Below, piece by piece: positions 28,936 through 37,347 of a stretch of DNA of 64,000 bases (position 1 is the first letter of the stretch; every line of letters begins with the position of its first letter). The stretch is from contig NZ_CP107008.1 in assembly GCF_025725685.1 (NCBI RefSeq), positions 1,550,001-1,614,000 on the forward strand. Reading direction: 5' to 3'. Made by a program: the position numbers and the translations under genes. A model generated the notes under the pieces. It was given only the letters and a program-made list of their open reading frames with translations, did no database searches and was not told the origin of the DNA. This stretch comes from Halomonas sp. M4R1S46 (GTDB lineage: Bacteria; Pseudomonadota; Gammaproteobacteria; Pseudomonadales; Halomonadaceae).

Positions 28936-29325
28936 TCAGTCGACCTCGCCATAGCGGCTGGCCAGCACCACCGTATAGCCGTCGGGGTCGTGCAGCCAGC
29001 ATTCGCGGTGGTTGGCCCGGGCGTTGACGTGGGGCTCCGCGATGATCCAGGCCTCCATCTCGCGGGCCCGGTCCACGGCGTCATGGAAGCCCTCGACCTC
29101 GAACCACAACAGCACCCCGTGTCCCGGACGCACGAAGGAGGGCTCGAGGTTGGGGTGGCCATGGGCCTCCCAGAGGTGCAGCTGCAGGAAGACGGTCTCG
29201 TCTCCCGGCATCATCAGCTGCTCGTAGTCGTCGCCGCCATGGACGCCCACGCAGCCGAGCAACGCCTCGTACCAACGACGGCTGCGCTCGATGTCTTCCA
29301 CGGCGATCAAGGGCTGGACACGCAT
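28936..29325 (-). CDS. VOC superfamily protein (glyoxalase/bleomycin-resistance fold)
   Basis: 129 residues from the ATG at 29325, preceded by GGGAGG. Two beta-alpha-beta-beta-beta units: PLIAVEDIERSRRWYEALLG, and later EVEGFHDAVDRAREMEAWII with CWLHDPDGYTVVLASRYG. Conserved metal-site candidates are His in LQLHLW and Glu/Asp near the end. Members range from glyoxalase to dioxygenase and antibiotic-binding proteins; nothing in the context narrows this. Lies between the patatin gene and iadA on the same strand, but with gaps of 100 and 85 bp. Confidence 0.78.
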   Translation of the reverse strand: MRVQPLIAVEDIERSRRWYEALLGCVGVHGGDDYEQLMMPGDETVFLQLHLWEAHGHPNLEPSFVRPGHGVLLWFEVEGFHDAVDRAREMEAWIIAEPHVNARANHRECWLHDPDGYTVVLASRYGEVD

Positions 29326-29410
29326 CTTTGGCCTCCCGTGACTCTGAGTCCCTGTGTCCCCTTTGACCGCCTGTCTCCCGGGAAGTGGCGCCGTCGTCCA
29401 GCCTGAGCAC

Positions 29411-30577
29411 TTACCCCTCGCTGTAGATGCAGCGGCCCGCCACGAATGTCCTCTGCGGCTGGAGGTCGCCGTCGAGCAGGGTGATATCGGCATCGAAGCC
29501 CACGGCCAGCCGCCCCTTGTGGGCCTGCAGCCCGAGCACCCGGGCGACGTTGCCGGCGATCAGGTCCAGGGCATGCTCGAGCGGCAGGATGTCTTCGCGT
29601 ACCAGGCGCTGCCAGTCGGCGATCAGGGCGGTGTTGCGTGCCACGCGCATGCCGACGTAGTCGCCCTGGGCGTCGAACTCGGGCAGGCTGCCGTTGCAGT
29701 CGGAGCTGATAGTGATGCGCTCCGGCGGCACGCCGCGCTCGAGCAGCACGACCACCGCGTCGAAGGCGGAGAGCCCTTCCTCGCCGGGATCCTCGAAGGC
29801 CGTCAGGTCGATGCTGGCGCCGAAGGTAAGCGCGTAGTCCGCCGCCTCGTCGAGCAGGGCGTGGCGGCGATTGACGTGGGTGGGGATCAGCTGGTCGGCG
29901 GGAATCTCGGTCTCGGACAGCAGCCGGCGCAGCGGTTCCAGGCCGCGGTCGCCGTCGCCGACATGGAAGTGACAGATGCCGCGCTTGCCGGCCAGCAAGG
30001 CGCCGACGCGCACCTCGCTGACCAGCCGTGCGATCTCGTCCTGGCGCGGCTGGCTGGAGCGGTGATCCGAGATCGCCAGCTCGCCCAGGCCGATGACCTC
30101 GGGAATCCAGGCCAGGTCGCGCTGGAGATCGCCGCTGAGGGTCGGCGGCGGCACGCGATAGGCGCCGGTGTACAGGTAGGCCGCGATGCCCTCGGCGCGC
30201 AGGGCGCGCACCTTGGCCAGCAGGTCCGCCGGCGAGCGGCTGATGCTGTCGGTGCCGAGCACGCCGACCACTGTGCCGATGCCCATGGCGGCGATCTCGG
30301 CGGCGGTGATCTCCGGGCAGCGGGTGACGCAGCCCCCCTCGCCGCCACCGCCGGTGAGGTGGACATGCTGGTCGATGAAGGCGGGGACGGCAGTGAGGTC
30401 GCGAGCCTCCACCAGGCGCACGGGCCAACCTTCCGGCACGGCGAGGTCGCGTCCCAGCGCCGCGATCCGGCCGTCGGCGATCAGCAGGTCGGTGTCCTCG
30501 CGGGGTTCCGGCGCGTAGAGACGCCCGACCCGCAGCAGGGTCAGCAGCGGCGTGTCCCGATCGGCATCAGGCATCAT
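29411..30577 (-). CDS. iadA: Isoaspartyl dipeptidase
   Basis: 388 residues, the size of E. coli IadA. Amidohydrolase metal site: AFIDQHVHLTGGGGEGG (HxH plus the substrate-binding GGGxGG), carboxylated-Lys/Tyr region, LIPTHVNRRHALLDEA (His ligands), and TISSDCNGSLPEFDAQG (catalytic Asp). Cleaves beta-Asp-Arg dipeptides. Its start overlaps the stop of cphA by 4 nt, placing it as last gene of the cyanophycin operon, where it would finish the breakdown of the dipeptides released by cyanophycinase. Confidence 0.9.
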   Translation of the reverse strand: MMPDADRDTPLLTLLRVGRLYAPEPREDTDLLIADGRIAALGRDLAVPEGWPVRLVEARDLTAVPAFIDQHVHLTGGGGEGGCVTRCPEITAAEIAAMGIGTVVGVLGTDSISRSPADLLAKVRALRAEGIAAYLYTGAYRVPPPTLSGDLQRDLAWIPEVIGLGELAISDHRSSQPRQDEIARLVSEVRVGALLAGKRGICHFHVGDGDRGLEPLRRLLSETEIPADQLIPTHVNRRHALLDEAADYALTFGASIDLTAFEDPGEEGLSAFDAVVVLLERGVPPERITISSDCNGSLPEFDAQGDYVGMRVARNTALIADWQRLVREDILPLEHALDLIAGNVARVLGLQAHKGRLAVGFDADITLLDGDLQPQRTFVAGRCIYSEG

Positions 30578-33195
30578 GGGAGCGCCTCTCCCGGGACGGC
30601 GGACGGAAAGCGGCGCCCCTTGAGGCGTTCGATGGCGCCGTCGATGTCATCGATCAGCAAGACCAGCAAGTCGCCTTCTCGGGCTTCATCGAAGGCCCTC
30701 TCGATCGCCATGTGCTCGTCGAGGACGATCTCGAGCTCGCAGGCGCTTTCCGCCGCCGCGCCATCGCGCAGTAACCCCGCGGCCTCGCCGACGGCACGTC
30801 CGCGCGGATGGGTTTCGCAGACGAACACGACATCGTGCATCCTGGCGAGCTGGGCGCCCAGGGCCATGAGGTCCTCATCGCGACGATTGCCGGGGGCACT
30901 CGCCACGCTGATGCGGCGGCGCGCCGGGAGGCTGCTGACGAGCTCGTCGAGCGCCTCGAGTGCCGGTACATTGTGGCCGTAGTCGATGAGCACCTGCACA
31001 CCGTCGGCCGCCACGAGATTGGTGCGCCCGGGATTCTGGCCGGGCGTAGGGTGGAAGGTCTGCAGCCCCATCTGGATATCGGCGACGTCGAGCCCCAGCG
31101 CGTAGGCGGCGGCGCTGGCGGCCAGGGCGTTGGCGACGTTGAAGCGGGCATGTCCCTCGAAGGTGATGGGCACGTCATCGACGGGGATGATCTCGGCCTC
31201 GACGCGGCCCTGGCGCATCACGATGCGCTCGTGGTGGACGGTGAAGGCCACGCCATGGTCGCGAACATGCTGGCGGATGGCGCGCGAGTCGGGGTCCAGG
31301 GTGAAGAAGATGATGTTGCCGCGCGCCCATTGCTGGCCCTCCAGCACATAGGGGTCGTCGGCATTGAGCACGGCGGTCCCCCCTTCGCGCACGGCGTCGA
31401 TGACCACCGTCTTGCAGCGCGCCAGATCGTCGAGGGTATAGAGGTCGTGCTCGCCCAGGTGATCGCTGGCGATATTGAGCAGCACGCCCACGTCGCACTC
31501 GTCGAAGCCCAGGCCGCGACGCATGATGCCGCCCCGGGCCACCTCGAGCACGGCATGCTCCACAGTGGGCTCGTGCAGCACGATGGCGGCCGCCTGCGGG
31601 CCGCTGTAGTCGCCGCGCATGATCACGTGGTTGTCGATCTCGATGGTGCCGGTACAGGCCATGCCGACCTTTCGCCCGGCTTGGCGAAGCAGGTGCGAGA
31701 GCAGTCGCACCGTCGTCGTCTTGCCATTGGTGCCGGTCACCGCGGTGATGGGAAGGCGGCCGTCGCTACCCTCGGGAAACAGCATGTCGACGACGTGTTG
31801 GCCGACATCACGCCCCTGCCCGTGGGTCGGGGACAGGTGCATGCGAAACCCCGGCCCGGCATTGACCTCGACCACCGCCGCCGCCTGTTCTTCCAGCGGC
31901 CGGGTCAGGGTCTCGGCGAGGAGGTCGATACCGATGATGTCGAGCCCGATCAGCCGGGCGATCCGTTCCGCCGCATAATGCACCTCGGGGTGGACATCAT
32001 CGGTCACGTCCGTGGCCGTGCCCCCCGAGCTCAGGTTCGCCGTGGACTTCAGGTAGACGATCTCGTCCTGGGCGATCACGCTCTGCAGGGTCAGGTTCTG
32101 CTGGTTGATCAACCGCAGCGACTGCTCATCCAGGTGAATCCGGGTGAGCAGGTTCTCGTGGCCGATGCCGCGGCGGGGGTCCTGGTTGGCCTGGTCCACC
32201 AGTTCCTGCAGCGTGGATTCGCCGTCGCCGACCACATGGGCCGGGCGCCGCCGGGCCGCGGCGACGAGCTTGCCGTCGATCACCAGCAGGCGATGGTCCT
32301 CGCCCTTGATGTACTGTTCGACGATCACCGACGGATGCTGCCGGGAGGCGGTCGCGTAGGCATCGCGCAGTGCCTGCTCATCCTGGAGGTTGGTGCTCAC
32401 CCCTCGGCCATGGTTGCCGCTGAGTGGTTTCGCCACCACGGGATACCCGATGCTGGTCGCGGCCTCGAGCGCTTCATCGAGCGATCCGCAAATCTGGCCG
32501 AGGGGTACCGGGATGCCGGCATCGCCGAGGATCTGCTTGGTCCAGTCCTTGTCGTCGGCGATGCCGTGGCCGAGCAGGCTGGTGCGACACGTCACCGTCG
32601 CCTGGATGCGTTGCTGGAGGTGGCCATGCCCAAGCTGCAAGTAGCTGCTTTCCTCGCTCAGGCGAGTGAAGGGGATGTCGCGGCGCTTGGCCGCGTCGAC
32701 GATCGACGCGGTGGAGGGGCCCAGCATGTGAGCGTCGCGCACCGCCTTGAGGCGGGCGATGATCGGCGGCATGTCGATCTCATCCCCCTTGAACAGCCGG
32801 GTGACGAAATCGACGGCTTCGACCCCGGCCGCCAGGCCACAGGCCTCGTCCCGATAGCGGTAGACCACGTTGTAGACACCGGTCTCGTAGGTGTCGATGG
32901 TCTTGCCGTAGCCGACCGAGAAACCGATCAGGTTCTGCAGCTCGATCGCGACATGTTCCACGACGTGCCCGGCCCAGGTGCCACGCGCCAGCCGCTCCAG
33001 GAAGCCGCCGGGGCGGCCGACCGAGCAGCGATGCTCCTGCAGGGTCGGGATGAGCCCGGTGAGGCGCTCGACGATCCCCGGGACGGTGTCGCTGGGACGC
33101 TCCTCGAGCTCGCCGATGTCCAGCCGCATGAAAATGCTCTGGTAGCGGCTGTAATAATTGGGGCCTCGCAGGGCCCGGTGTTCGAGAATGTTCAT
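30574..33195 (-). CDS. cphA: Cyanophycin synthetase
   Basis: 873 residues, the standard length. Three-part enzyme: N-domain (1-160; MNILEHRALRGPNYYSRYQS), ATP-grasp domain (about 220-470; YPVVAKPLSGNHGRGVSTNL, VEQYIKGEDHRLLVIDGKLV, VEVNAGPGFRMHL) that adds Asp to the backbone, and Mur-ligase-like domain (about 490-870; ITAVTGTNGKTTTVRLLSHL, LEVARGGIMRRGLGFDECDV, LIDYGHNVPALEAL) that adds Arg. Builds multi-Arg-poly-Asp nitrogen storage granules. Overlaps both neighbours by 4 nt, so cphB-cphA-iadA form one translationally coupled unit. Confidence 0.95.
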   Translation of the reverse strand: MNILEHRALRGPNYYSRYQSIFMRLDIGELEERPSDTVPGIVERLTGLIPTLQEHRCSVGRPGGFLERLARGTWAGHVVEHVAIELQNLIGFSVGYGKTIDTYETGVYNVVYRYRDEACGLAAGVEAVDFVTRLFKGDEIDMPPIIARLKAVRDAHMLGPSTASIVDAAKRRDIPFTRLSEESSYLQLGHGHLQQRIQATVTCRTSLLGHGIADDKDWTKQILGDAGIPVPLGQICGSLDEALEAATSIGYPVVAKPLSGNHGRGVSTNLQDEQALRDAYATASRQHPSVIVEQYIKGEDHRLLVIDGKLVAAARRRPAHVVGDGESTLQELVDQANQDPRRGIGHENLLTRIHLDEQSLRLINQQNLTLQSVIAQDEIVYLKSTANLSSGGTATDVTDDVHPEVHYAAERIARLIGLDIIGIDLLAETLTRPLEEQAAAVVEVNAGPGFRMHLSPTHGQGRDVGQHVVDMLFPEGSDGRLPITAVTGTNGKTTTVRLLSHLLRQAGRKVGMACTGTIEIDNHVIMRGDYSGPQAAAIVLHEPTVEHAVLEVARGGIMRRGLGFDECDVGVLLNIASDHLGEHDLYTLDDLARCKTVVIDAVREGGTAVLNADDPYVLEGQQWARGNIIFFTLDPDSRAIRQHVRDHGVAFTVHHERIVMRQGRVEAEIIPVDDVPITFEGHARFNVANALAASAAAYALGLDVADIQMGLQTFHPTPGQNPGRTNLVAADGVQVLIDYGHNVPALEALDELVSSLPARRRISVASAPGNRRDEDLMALGAQLARMHDVVFVCETHPRGRAVGEAAGLLRDGAAAESACELEIVLDEHMAIERAFDEAREGDLLVLLIDDIDGAIERLKGRRFPSAVPGEALP

Positions 33196-34040
33196 CGGCT
33201 CTCCTCCAGCAAGGCACTGAGTTCGTCGGCGACGAGGTAGCGTCGCGCCTCGACATCGAACCCATGGCCGCTGACCATCGCATGGAGGATCATGTTCTCG
33301 ATGGCCACCGCTCCTCCCATCGACAACTCGGTGATGTTCGAGCTCGCGAGGTCGCGGCTGTCGATGAGGATGACATGCCCCGACCCGATGGCCTCGAGAA
33401 TCCGGTTCGGGTGAACGATCACGGCGGCATCCTCGCCGAGCCCCACGCCCAGGTGCTCCGGGTTGCTCGCCCCGACCGCCATCAGGCGCGTGAAACGCCC
33501 GCGTTCGAGGAAGTGACTGTCGATGATGAGCCCATCGACGAAGCCGAGGCCGGAGGTCATGTTGACGGCTCCCTTGCGCAGGGCATCCGCGGCGTCGCCA
33601 TCGTAGATCATGGTCCCCGGCATGGCCGCCGCTCCGGCGCTGGTGCCGGCCACCACGGCGCCGGCCAGCAGGCGTTCGCGAACGGCATTCAGCGTCACCG
33701 AGCCGCCCAGCACATTGGTCAGGCGCAGCTGGTCACCGCCGGTGAAGAAAATCACCCCGCTTTGCTCGATCAGACGGACATTGCCGGGGTCGGCGGCTTG
33801 CTTGCGATTCTGGATGTCAAGCGCATGGACACGGCTGGCGCCCAGGCGGGTGAAGGCGGCTTGGTACTCGGGGAGTACCTGATCGGGGATGCTGCTCGCC
33901 GTGGCGATGATGGCGACCTCGTGACCGCCCAGGGGGGCGAGACCGAAAACCTGTTTGAGGATTTCGAGATCGGAAGTCCTGTCCTCGGCACCGCCGATCG
34001 CCACGATGTGGCCAGGCGTGGCGGTCAGCTGAGATGTCAT
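33192..34040 (-). CDS. cphB: Cyanophycinase
   Basis: 282 residues. Serine peptidase of family S51: VVAGTSAGAAAMPGTMIY contains the nucleophile Ser in GTSAGA; GVIFFTGGDQLRLTNVLGG is the conserved FxGGDQ block; GLIIDSHFLERGRFTRLM carries the conserved His. No signal peptide, so it acts on internal granules, releasing beta-Asp-Arg dipeptides. First gene of the operon; the ~180 bp upstream (34041-34219) presumably hold its promoter. Confidence 0.95.
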   Translation of the reverse strand: MTSQLTATPGHIVAIGGAEDRTSDLEILKQVFGLAPLGGHEVAIIATASSIPDQVLPEYQAAFTRLGASRVHALDIQNRKQAADPGNVRLIEQSGVIFFTGGDQLRLTNVLGGSVTLNAVRERLLAGAVVAGTSAGAAAMPGTMIYDGDAADALRKGAVNMTSGLGFVDGLIIDSHFLERGRFTRLMAVGASNPEHLGVGLGEDAAVIVHPNRILEAIGSGHVILIDSRDLASSNITELSMGGAVAIENMILHAMVSGHGFDVEARRYLVADELSALLEESR

Positions 34041-34219
34041 AATCCCCTTCGTCGCCCAGCGACGCTTTTAAGGAAACATTGAATCAATGGCCAGGCGGGC
34101 AAGTTGATGAATATCCTGATGCTCCCACCTTCCTTGTCTCACGGTATAGCAGCCATCCCCCGGCGCGGCCAGAGCAAGCGCCTGACCGATGTCGACGGTG
34201 TCGTCGGCGGAAGGAGGGA

Positions 34220-34714
34220 TCACACCGAGCGACTCGCCTGGCCCAGCAGCAGCTCGCCTTCGATGGGCACGAAGCGGCTGGCCGACTGCATCAGGGCGCC
34301 GGCGGTCAGGGCGGGCACCCCGTAGACCTCCACCGCCACGCCGAACTTCTCGCGCAGGCGGTCGGCCAGCAGGGCGAAGTCGCCGTCCCCCGAGGCCAGT
34401 ACCACCACGTCCACGTCGCCGGCGTACTCCATGGCATCCAGGGTGATGCCCACGTCCCAGTCGCCCTTGGCCGAGCCGTCGGCGCGCTGGATGAACGGCT
34501 TGAGCTTCACCTCGAAGCCGATGGCCCGGAGGATGTTCTGGAACTGGCGCTGCTTCTCGTCGCCGCGGTCGATGGCGTAGGCGATGGCCTTGACCACCCG
34601 CCGGCCGGCGCTCGCCCGCGCCCAGAGGGCGTTGTAGTCGACGTTGCGCCGATAGGCCTGGCGACTGGTGTAGTAGAGGTTCTGGACATCCAGCAGGATG
34701 AGGACGTTGGGCAT
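34220..34714 (-). CDS. NYN-domain (LabA/PIN-like) putative ribonuclease
   Basis: 164 residues from the ATG at 34714 (AGGA upstream). NYN signature: PNVLILLDVQNLYYTSRQAY with the first catalytic Asp; KGDWDVGITLDAMEYAGDVD with two more acidic residues; VVVLASGDGDFALLADRLRE with the SGDGDF motif. The spaced Asp residues form the metal site of PIN-like nucleases. The family is thought to act on RNA; a target cannot be inferred. Stand-alone. Confidence 0.88.
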   Translation of the reverse strand: MPNVLILLDVQNLYYTSRQAYRRNVDYNALWARASAGRRVVKAIAYAIDRGDEKQRQFQNILRAIGFEVKLKPFIQRADGSAKGDWDVGITLDAMEYAGDVDVVVLASGDGDFALLADRLREKFGVAVEVYGVPALTAGALMQSASRFVPIEGELLLGQASRSV

Positions 34715-34849
34715 GGTGGGGTCCTGTGGAGACACGAGGTGGCCTGGCGGTCTCCCATCATGCCGGAGGCGGGGACCCGAGGCGAATCGACGCCGCCTGG
34801 CGGCGTCGCCCGATGGCCCGGGGCGGCCGGGCCATCGAGGAGACGAGGG

Positions 34850-35905
34850 TCAGTCGCCGTGGCCGTGATGGCTATCGGTGAGGATATGGTGCAGGCTGCC
34901 GTCTTCCACCAGCGGGTCCTCGGGGTTGATGACGATATCCGAGTGGGCCAGCACATAGGCCTTGCCGGTGATGGTGTTCTCCACCACCTGGTGGAGGCCT
35001 TCCTGACGAGTCCCGGTGAACTCGCCGATGAAGCCGGTCTCGCGCAGCGAGACGGTCTCGAGCTTGTCGCCGGGCTTGATGCGGCCCTCGTGGTTCATCA
35101 GTGCCAGGCGTGCCGAGGTGCCGGTACCGGTGGTGCTGCGGCAGATCACCCCGGGATGCACGTAGGTGGTCGAGCGCGAACGGTAGAAGTGATCGGAGAT
35201 CTGGTCCACCGGTCCCATGAAGTGCAGGAAGGGCAGGGGACCGACGTCGCCCAGGGTGTAGTGCGAGAAGCCGCGCTCGGCCTGCAGCGCCTCGACGATC
35301 TTGTGCGCGCAATCGGACAGCGCCCGTTCCTCCTCGCGAATCAGGGCGAAGCCCAGCTCGGCGGCCTCCACCAGGGCATAGAAGCCGCCGCTGTAGGCCA
35401 CGCTGTAGGTGACGTCGCCGATGGTCGGCACATGGATGCTGGCCCGGTAGGTGTCGATGTAGCTGGGCAGCCCCTCACAGGTGATGGCCTCCACCACGTT
35501 GTCGACGACCTTGGCCTCGATGTGCACCTGGCCCGCCGGCGATTCCAGGATGAAGCGCTGCCGCCCCTCCTGCTTGGGCACCAGGCCGGCCTCCAGCACC
35601 GCCGTGGCGGTGCAGATGGTGTTGGAGCCGGAATAGATGGGGTAGCCCATCACTTCCATGATGATGTAGCCGACCTCGGCCTCGGGGTCGGTGGCCGGCA
35701 CGATCAGGTCCACCGACATCTCGGGGATGCCGTAGGGCTCGTCGAGCAGCAGCTTGCGCAGGCCGTCGGCGTCGTCGCGCAGGTAGTGCATCTGGTCGCG
35801 CACCGTGGCGCCGGGCAGCGGGTCGATGCCGCCGAGCACGATGCGGCTGACGTCACCGCCGGCATGGGTGTCCATCAGCCGGATCTTCAGCTCTTCCTTG
35901 CTCAT
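34850..35905 (-). CDS. Proline racemase family protein with Ser/Thr at both catalytic positions
   Basis: 351 residues from the ATG at 35905, overlapping the upstream MDR stop by 4 nt. Family blocks: MDTHAGGDVSRIVLGGI, LLLDEPYGIPEMSVDLIVPA, GYPIYSGSNTICTATAVLEA and VICRSTTGTGTSARLALMNH. In proline racemase and hydroxyproline epimerase the two acid/base residues are Cys (CGH and CGTGT); here Ser (YSGSN) and Thr (TTGTGT). Replacement of the second Cys by Thr is a hallmark of trans-3-hydroxyproline dehydratases, so a lyase is likelier than a racemase. Two further Cys are nearby (TIC, VIC). Acts in the cytoplasm. Confidence 0.82.
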   Translation of the reverse strand: MSKEELKIRLMDTHAGGDVSRIVLGGIDPLPGATVRDQMHYLRDDADGLRKLLLDEPYGIPEMSVDLIVPATDPEAEVGYIIMEVMGYPIYSGSNTICTATAVLEAGLVPKQEGRQRFILESPAGQVHIEAKVVDNVVEAITCEGLPSYIDTYRASIHVPTIGDVTYSVAYSGGFYALVEAAELGFALIREEERALSDCAHKIVEALQAERGFSHYTLGDVGPLPFLHFMGPVDQISDHFYRSRSTTYVHPGVICRSTTGTGTSARLALMNHEGRIKPGDKLETVSLRETGFIGEFTGTRQEGLHQVVENTITGKAYVLAHSDIVINPEDPLVEDGSLHHILTDSHHGHGD

Positions 35906-37077
35906 TTGGTCCCCTCGAGCGCAAAGGGTGCGCCGTGTTCCTGCCATTGGGAATCCGGGACAATCACGATCTTGCCCAGGTAGTTGCTGCCGCGATGGAC
36001 GAAGTAGCGCTCGGCCTCGTGCAGTTCGGAGAGCTTGAAGGCCGCGTGCAGCACCGGCTTGAGCCGGCCGTCGCGGATCCAGTGGACCAGCTGCTCGGCC
36101 TCTTCCCGGGTGCCGTGGGAGACGCCGAAGATCTGCACCTGGTAGAGGTAGATGCGGGTCCACATGATCTCGCTGACGTTGCCGCCGCTGGCCCCGGCGA
36201 TGGACAGGCGGGGGTAGCTGTGGCGGCTGTTCATGTCGAAGATCATGGTGTCGATGAAGCGGTCGGTCATCTCGCCGCCGACCAGGTCCATCACCGCGTC
36301 GATGGGGGCGCCACCGGTAACGGCCTTGACCCGCTCGGTGAAGTCCGCCATGTCATTGCGGTCGAGCACCGCCTCGGCGCCCAGCGCGAGCAGGGCGTCG
36401 GCCTTGTCCGCCTGGCTGAGGGCATAGGGCACCGCCCCGACGATGCGGCACAGCTGGATCAGTGCCGTGCCCACGCCGCCGCTGGCGCCGGTGACGAGAA
36501 TACGTTCTCCCGACTTCACGCCAGCAGCCGTCATCATGTGATAGGCGGTCTGGTAGGAGCACATGCCCATGGCCGCCAGCTCGGCATCGGCGAGCTCGGG
36601 GTTCGCCACGCTATGGAACTGGTCCGACGGCACGGCGATGTACTCGGCGAAGCCGCCGTCGGCGCCATGGCCGTAGTAGTCCGGCGTCAGGTTGATGTCG
36701 CGGCGCTCATCCGCATAGAGGTTGAAGTCGAGCAGGCCGCGGTCGCCGATCCGCGAGCTCGCGACGCCCTCGCCCACGGCCACCACGCGGCCGACCACGT
36801 CGGCGCCCTGGATGCGCGGGAAGGTCAGCGTCGGCGATCCGCCCATGGCGAAGGAGGTCACCTCGCCCTTGTCCTTGGTCGGGTAGAGGCCCTCGCGCGC
36901 CTTGCGGTCGGTGTTGTTCTTCGCCGTGGCCGTGACCCTGACCAGCACCTCGCCGGCGGCGGGTCGCGGGGTGGGGACATGGGTGTCATGGACCAGCTTG
37001 TCCACGTCGCCATGGCCGGTCAGCAGCATGGCCGACATGGTGGCGGGAACGGTTTCCGGCAGGGACTCGGCGCCCAT
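35902..37077 (-). CDS. MDR-superfamily alcohol dehydrogenase-like oxidoreductase
   Basis: 391 residues. GroES-like domain (EVLVRVTATAKNNTDRKARE, IQGADVVGRVVAVGEGVASS) and Rossmann domain (ILVTGASGGVGTALIQLCRI), then AVMDLVGGEMTDRFIDTMIF. The catalytic zinc Cys/His pair of classical ADH is replaced (KNNTD where CGVCH is usual), so it is probably zinc-independent. Translationally coupled to the proline-racemase-family gene, which suggests the pair act on one substrate, for example reducing a cyclic imine or keto product. That link is inference from the overlap. Confidence 0.8.
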   Translation of the reverse strand: MGAESLPETVPATMSAMLLTGHGDVDKLVHDTHVPTPRPAAGEVLVRVTATAKNNTDRKAREGLYPTKDKGEVTSFAMGGSPTLTFPRIQGADVVGRVVAVGEGVASSRIGDRGLLDFNLYADERRDINLTPDYYGHGADGGFAEYIAVPSDQFHSVANPELADAELAAMGMCSYQTAYHMMTAAGVKSGERILVTGASGGVGTALIQLCRIVGAVPYALSQADKADALLALGAEAVLDRNDMADFTERVKAVTGGAPIDAVMDLVGGEMTDRFIDTMIFDMNSRHSYPRLSIAGASGGNVSEIMWTRIYLYQVQIFGVSHGTREEAEQLVHWIRDGRLKPVLHAAFKLSELHEAERYFVHRGSNYLGKIVIVPDSQWQEHGAPFALEGTK

Positions 37078-37204
37078 TGGCTACCTCCTGGCATTGGCGG
37101 GGTTCGAGGGCTGACGATAACAAACTCGCGGGGACACGCCATCGGTGGTTTTTTCCGATTTGGGCGCGGCTGGCTGGGGATTTTTTCGGTATGGCTCCTC
37201 GCGA

Positions 37205-37315
37205 CCCGTGGCGTTGCTGCTCGAAGCCCAGCAGGCCCACGGCATTGACGCGCCGCGCCGTGAAGGCCAGGACGAAGGCGCCGTATTCGACCCATCTGGG
37301 CAGCTTGGAGATCAC
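37205..37315 (-). pseudogene. N-terminal remnant of a DUF1275 (YoaK-type) membrane protein
   Basis: From a GTG at 37315 behind AAGGGA, the frame reads ISKLPRWVEYGAFVLAFTA, then RRVNAVGLLGFEQQ. This is the start of DUF1275 proteins (WVExGAFxLAFxAGxVNAVGLLGFEHQ), but after ~35 residues the similarity stops and composition turns random. The rest of the gene (~200 codons) is missing. The 37130-37200 stretch contains two TTTTTTC-G runs, possibly marking the junction. Confidence 0.65.
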
Positions 37316-37347
37316 GGTAGTCCCTTACCCATGGAGCGGGGCGCCGC

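Noticed and set aside
30808..33240. 810-codon open frame antisense to cphA
   Set aside because: Shadow of a well-defined cyanophycin synthetase.
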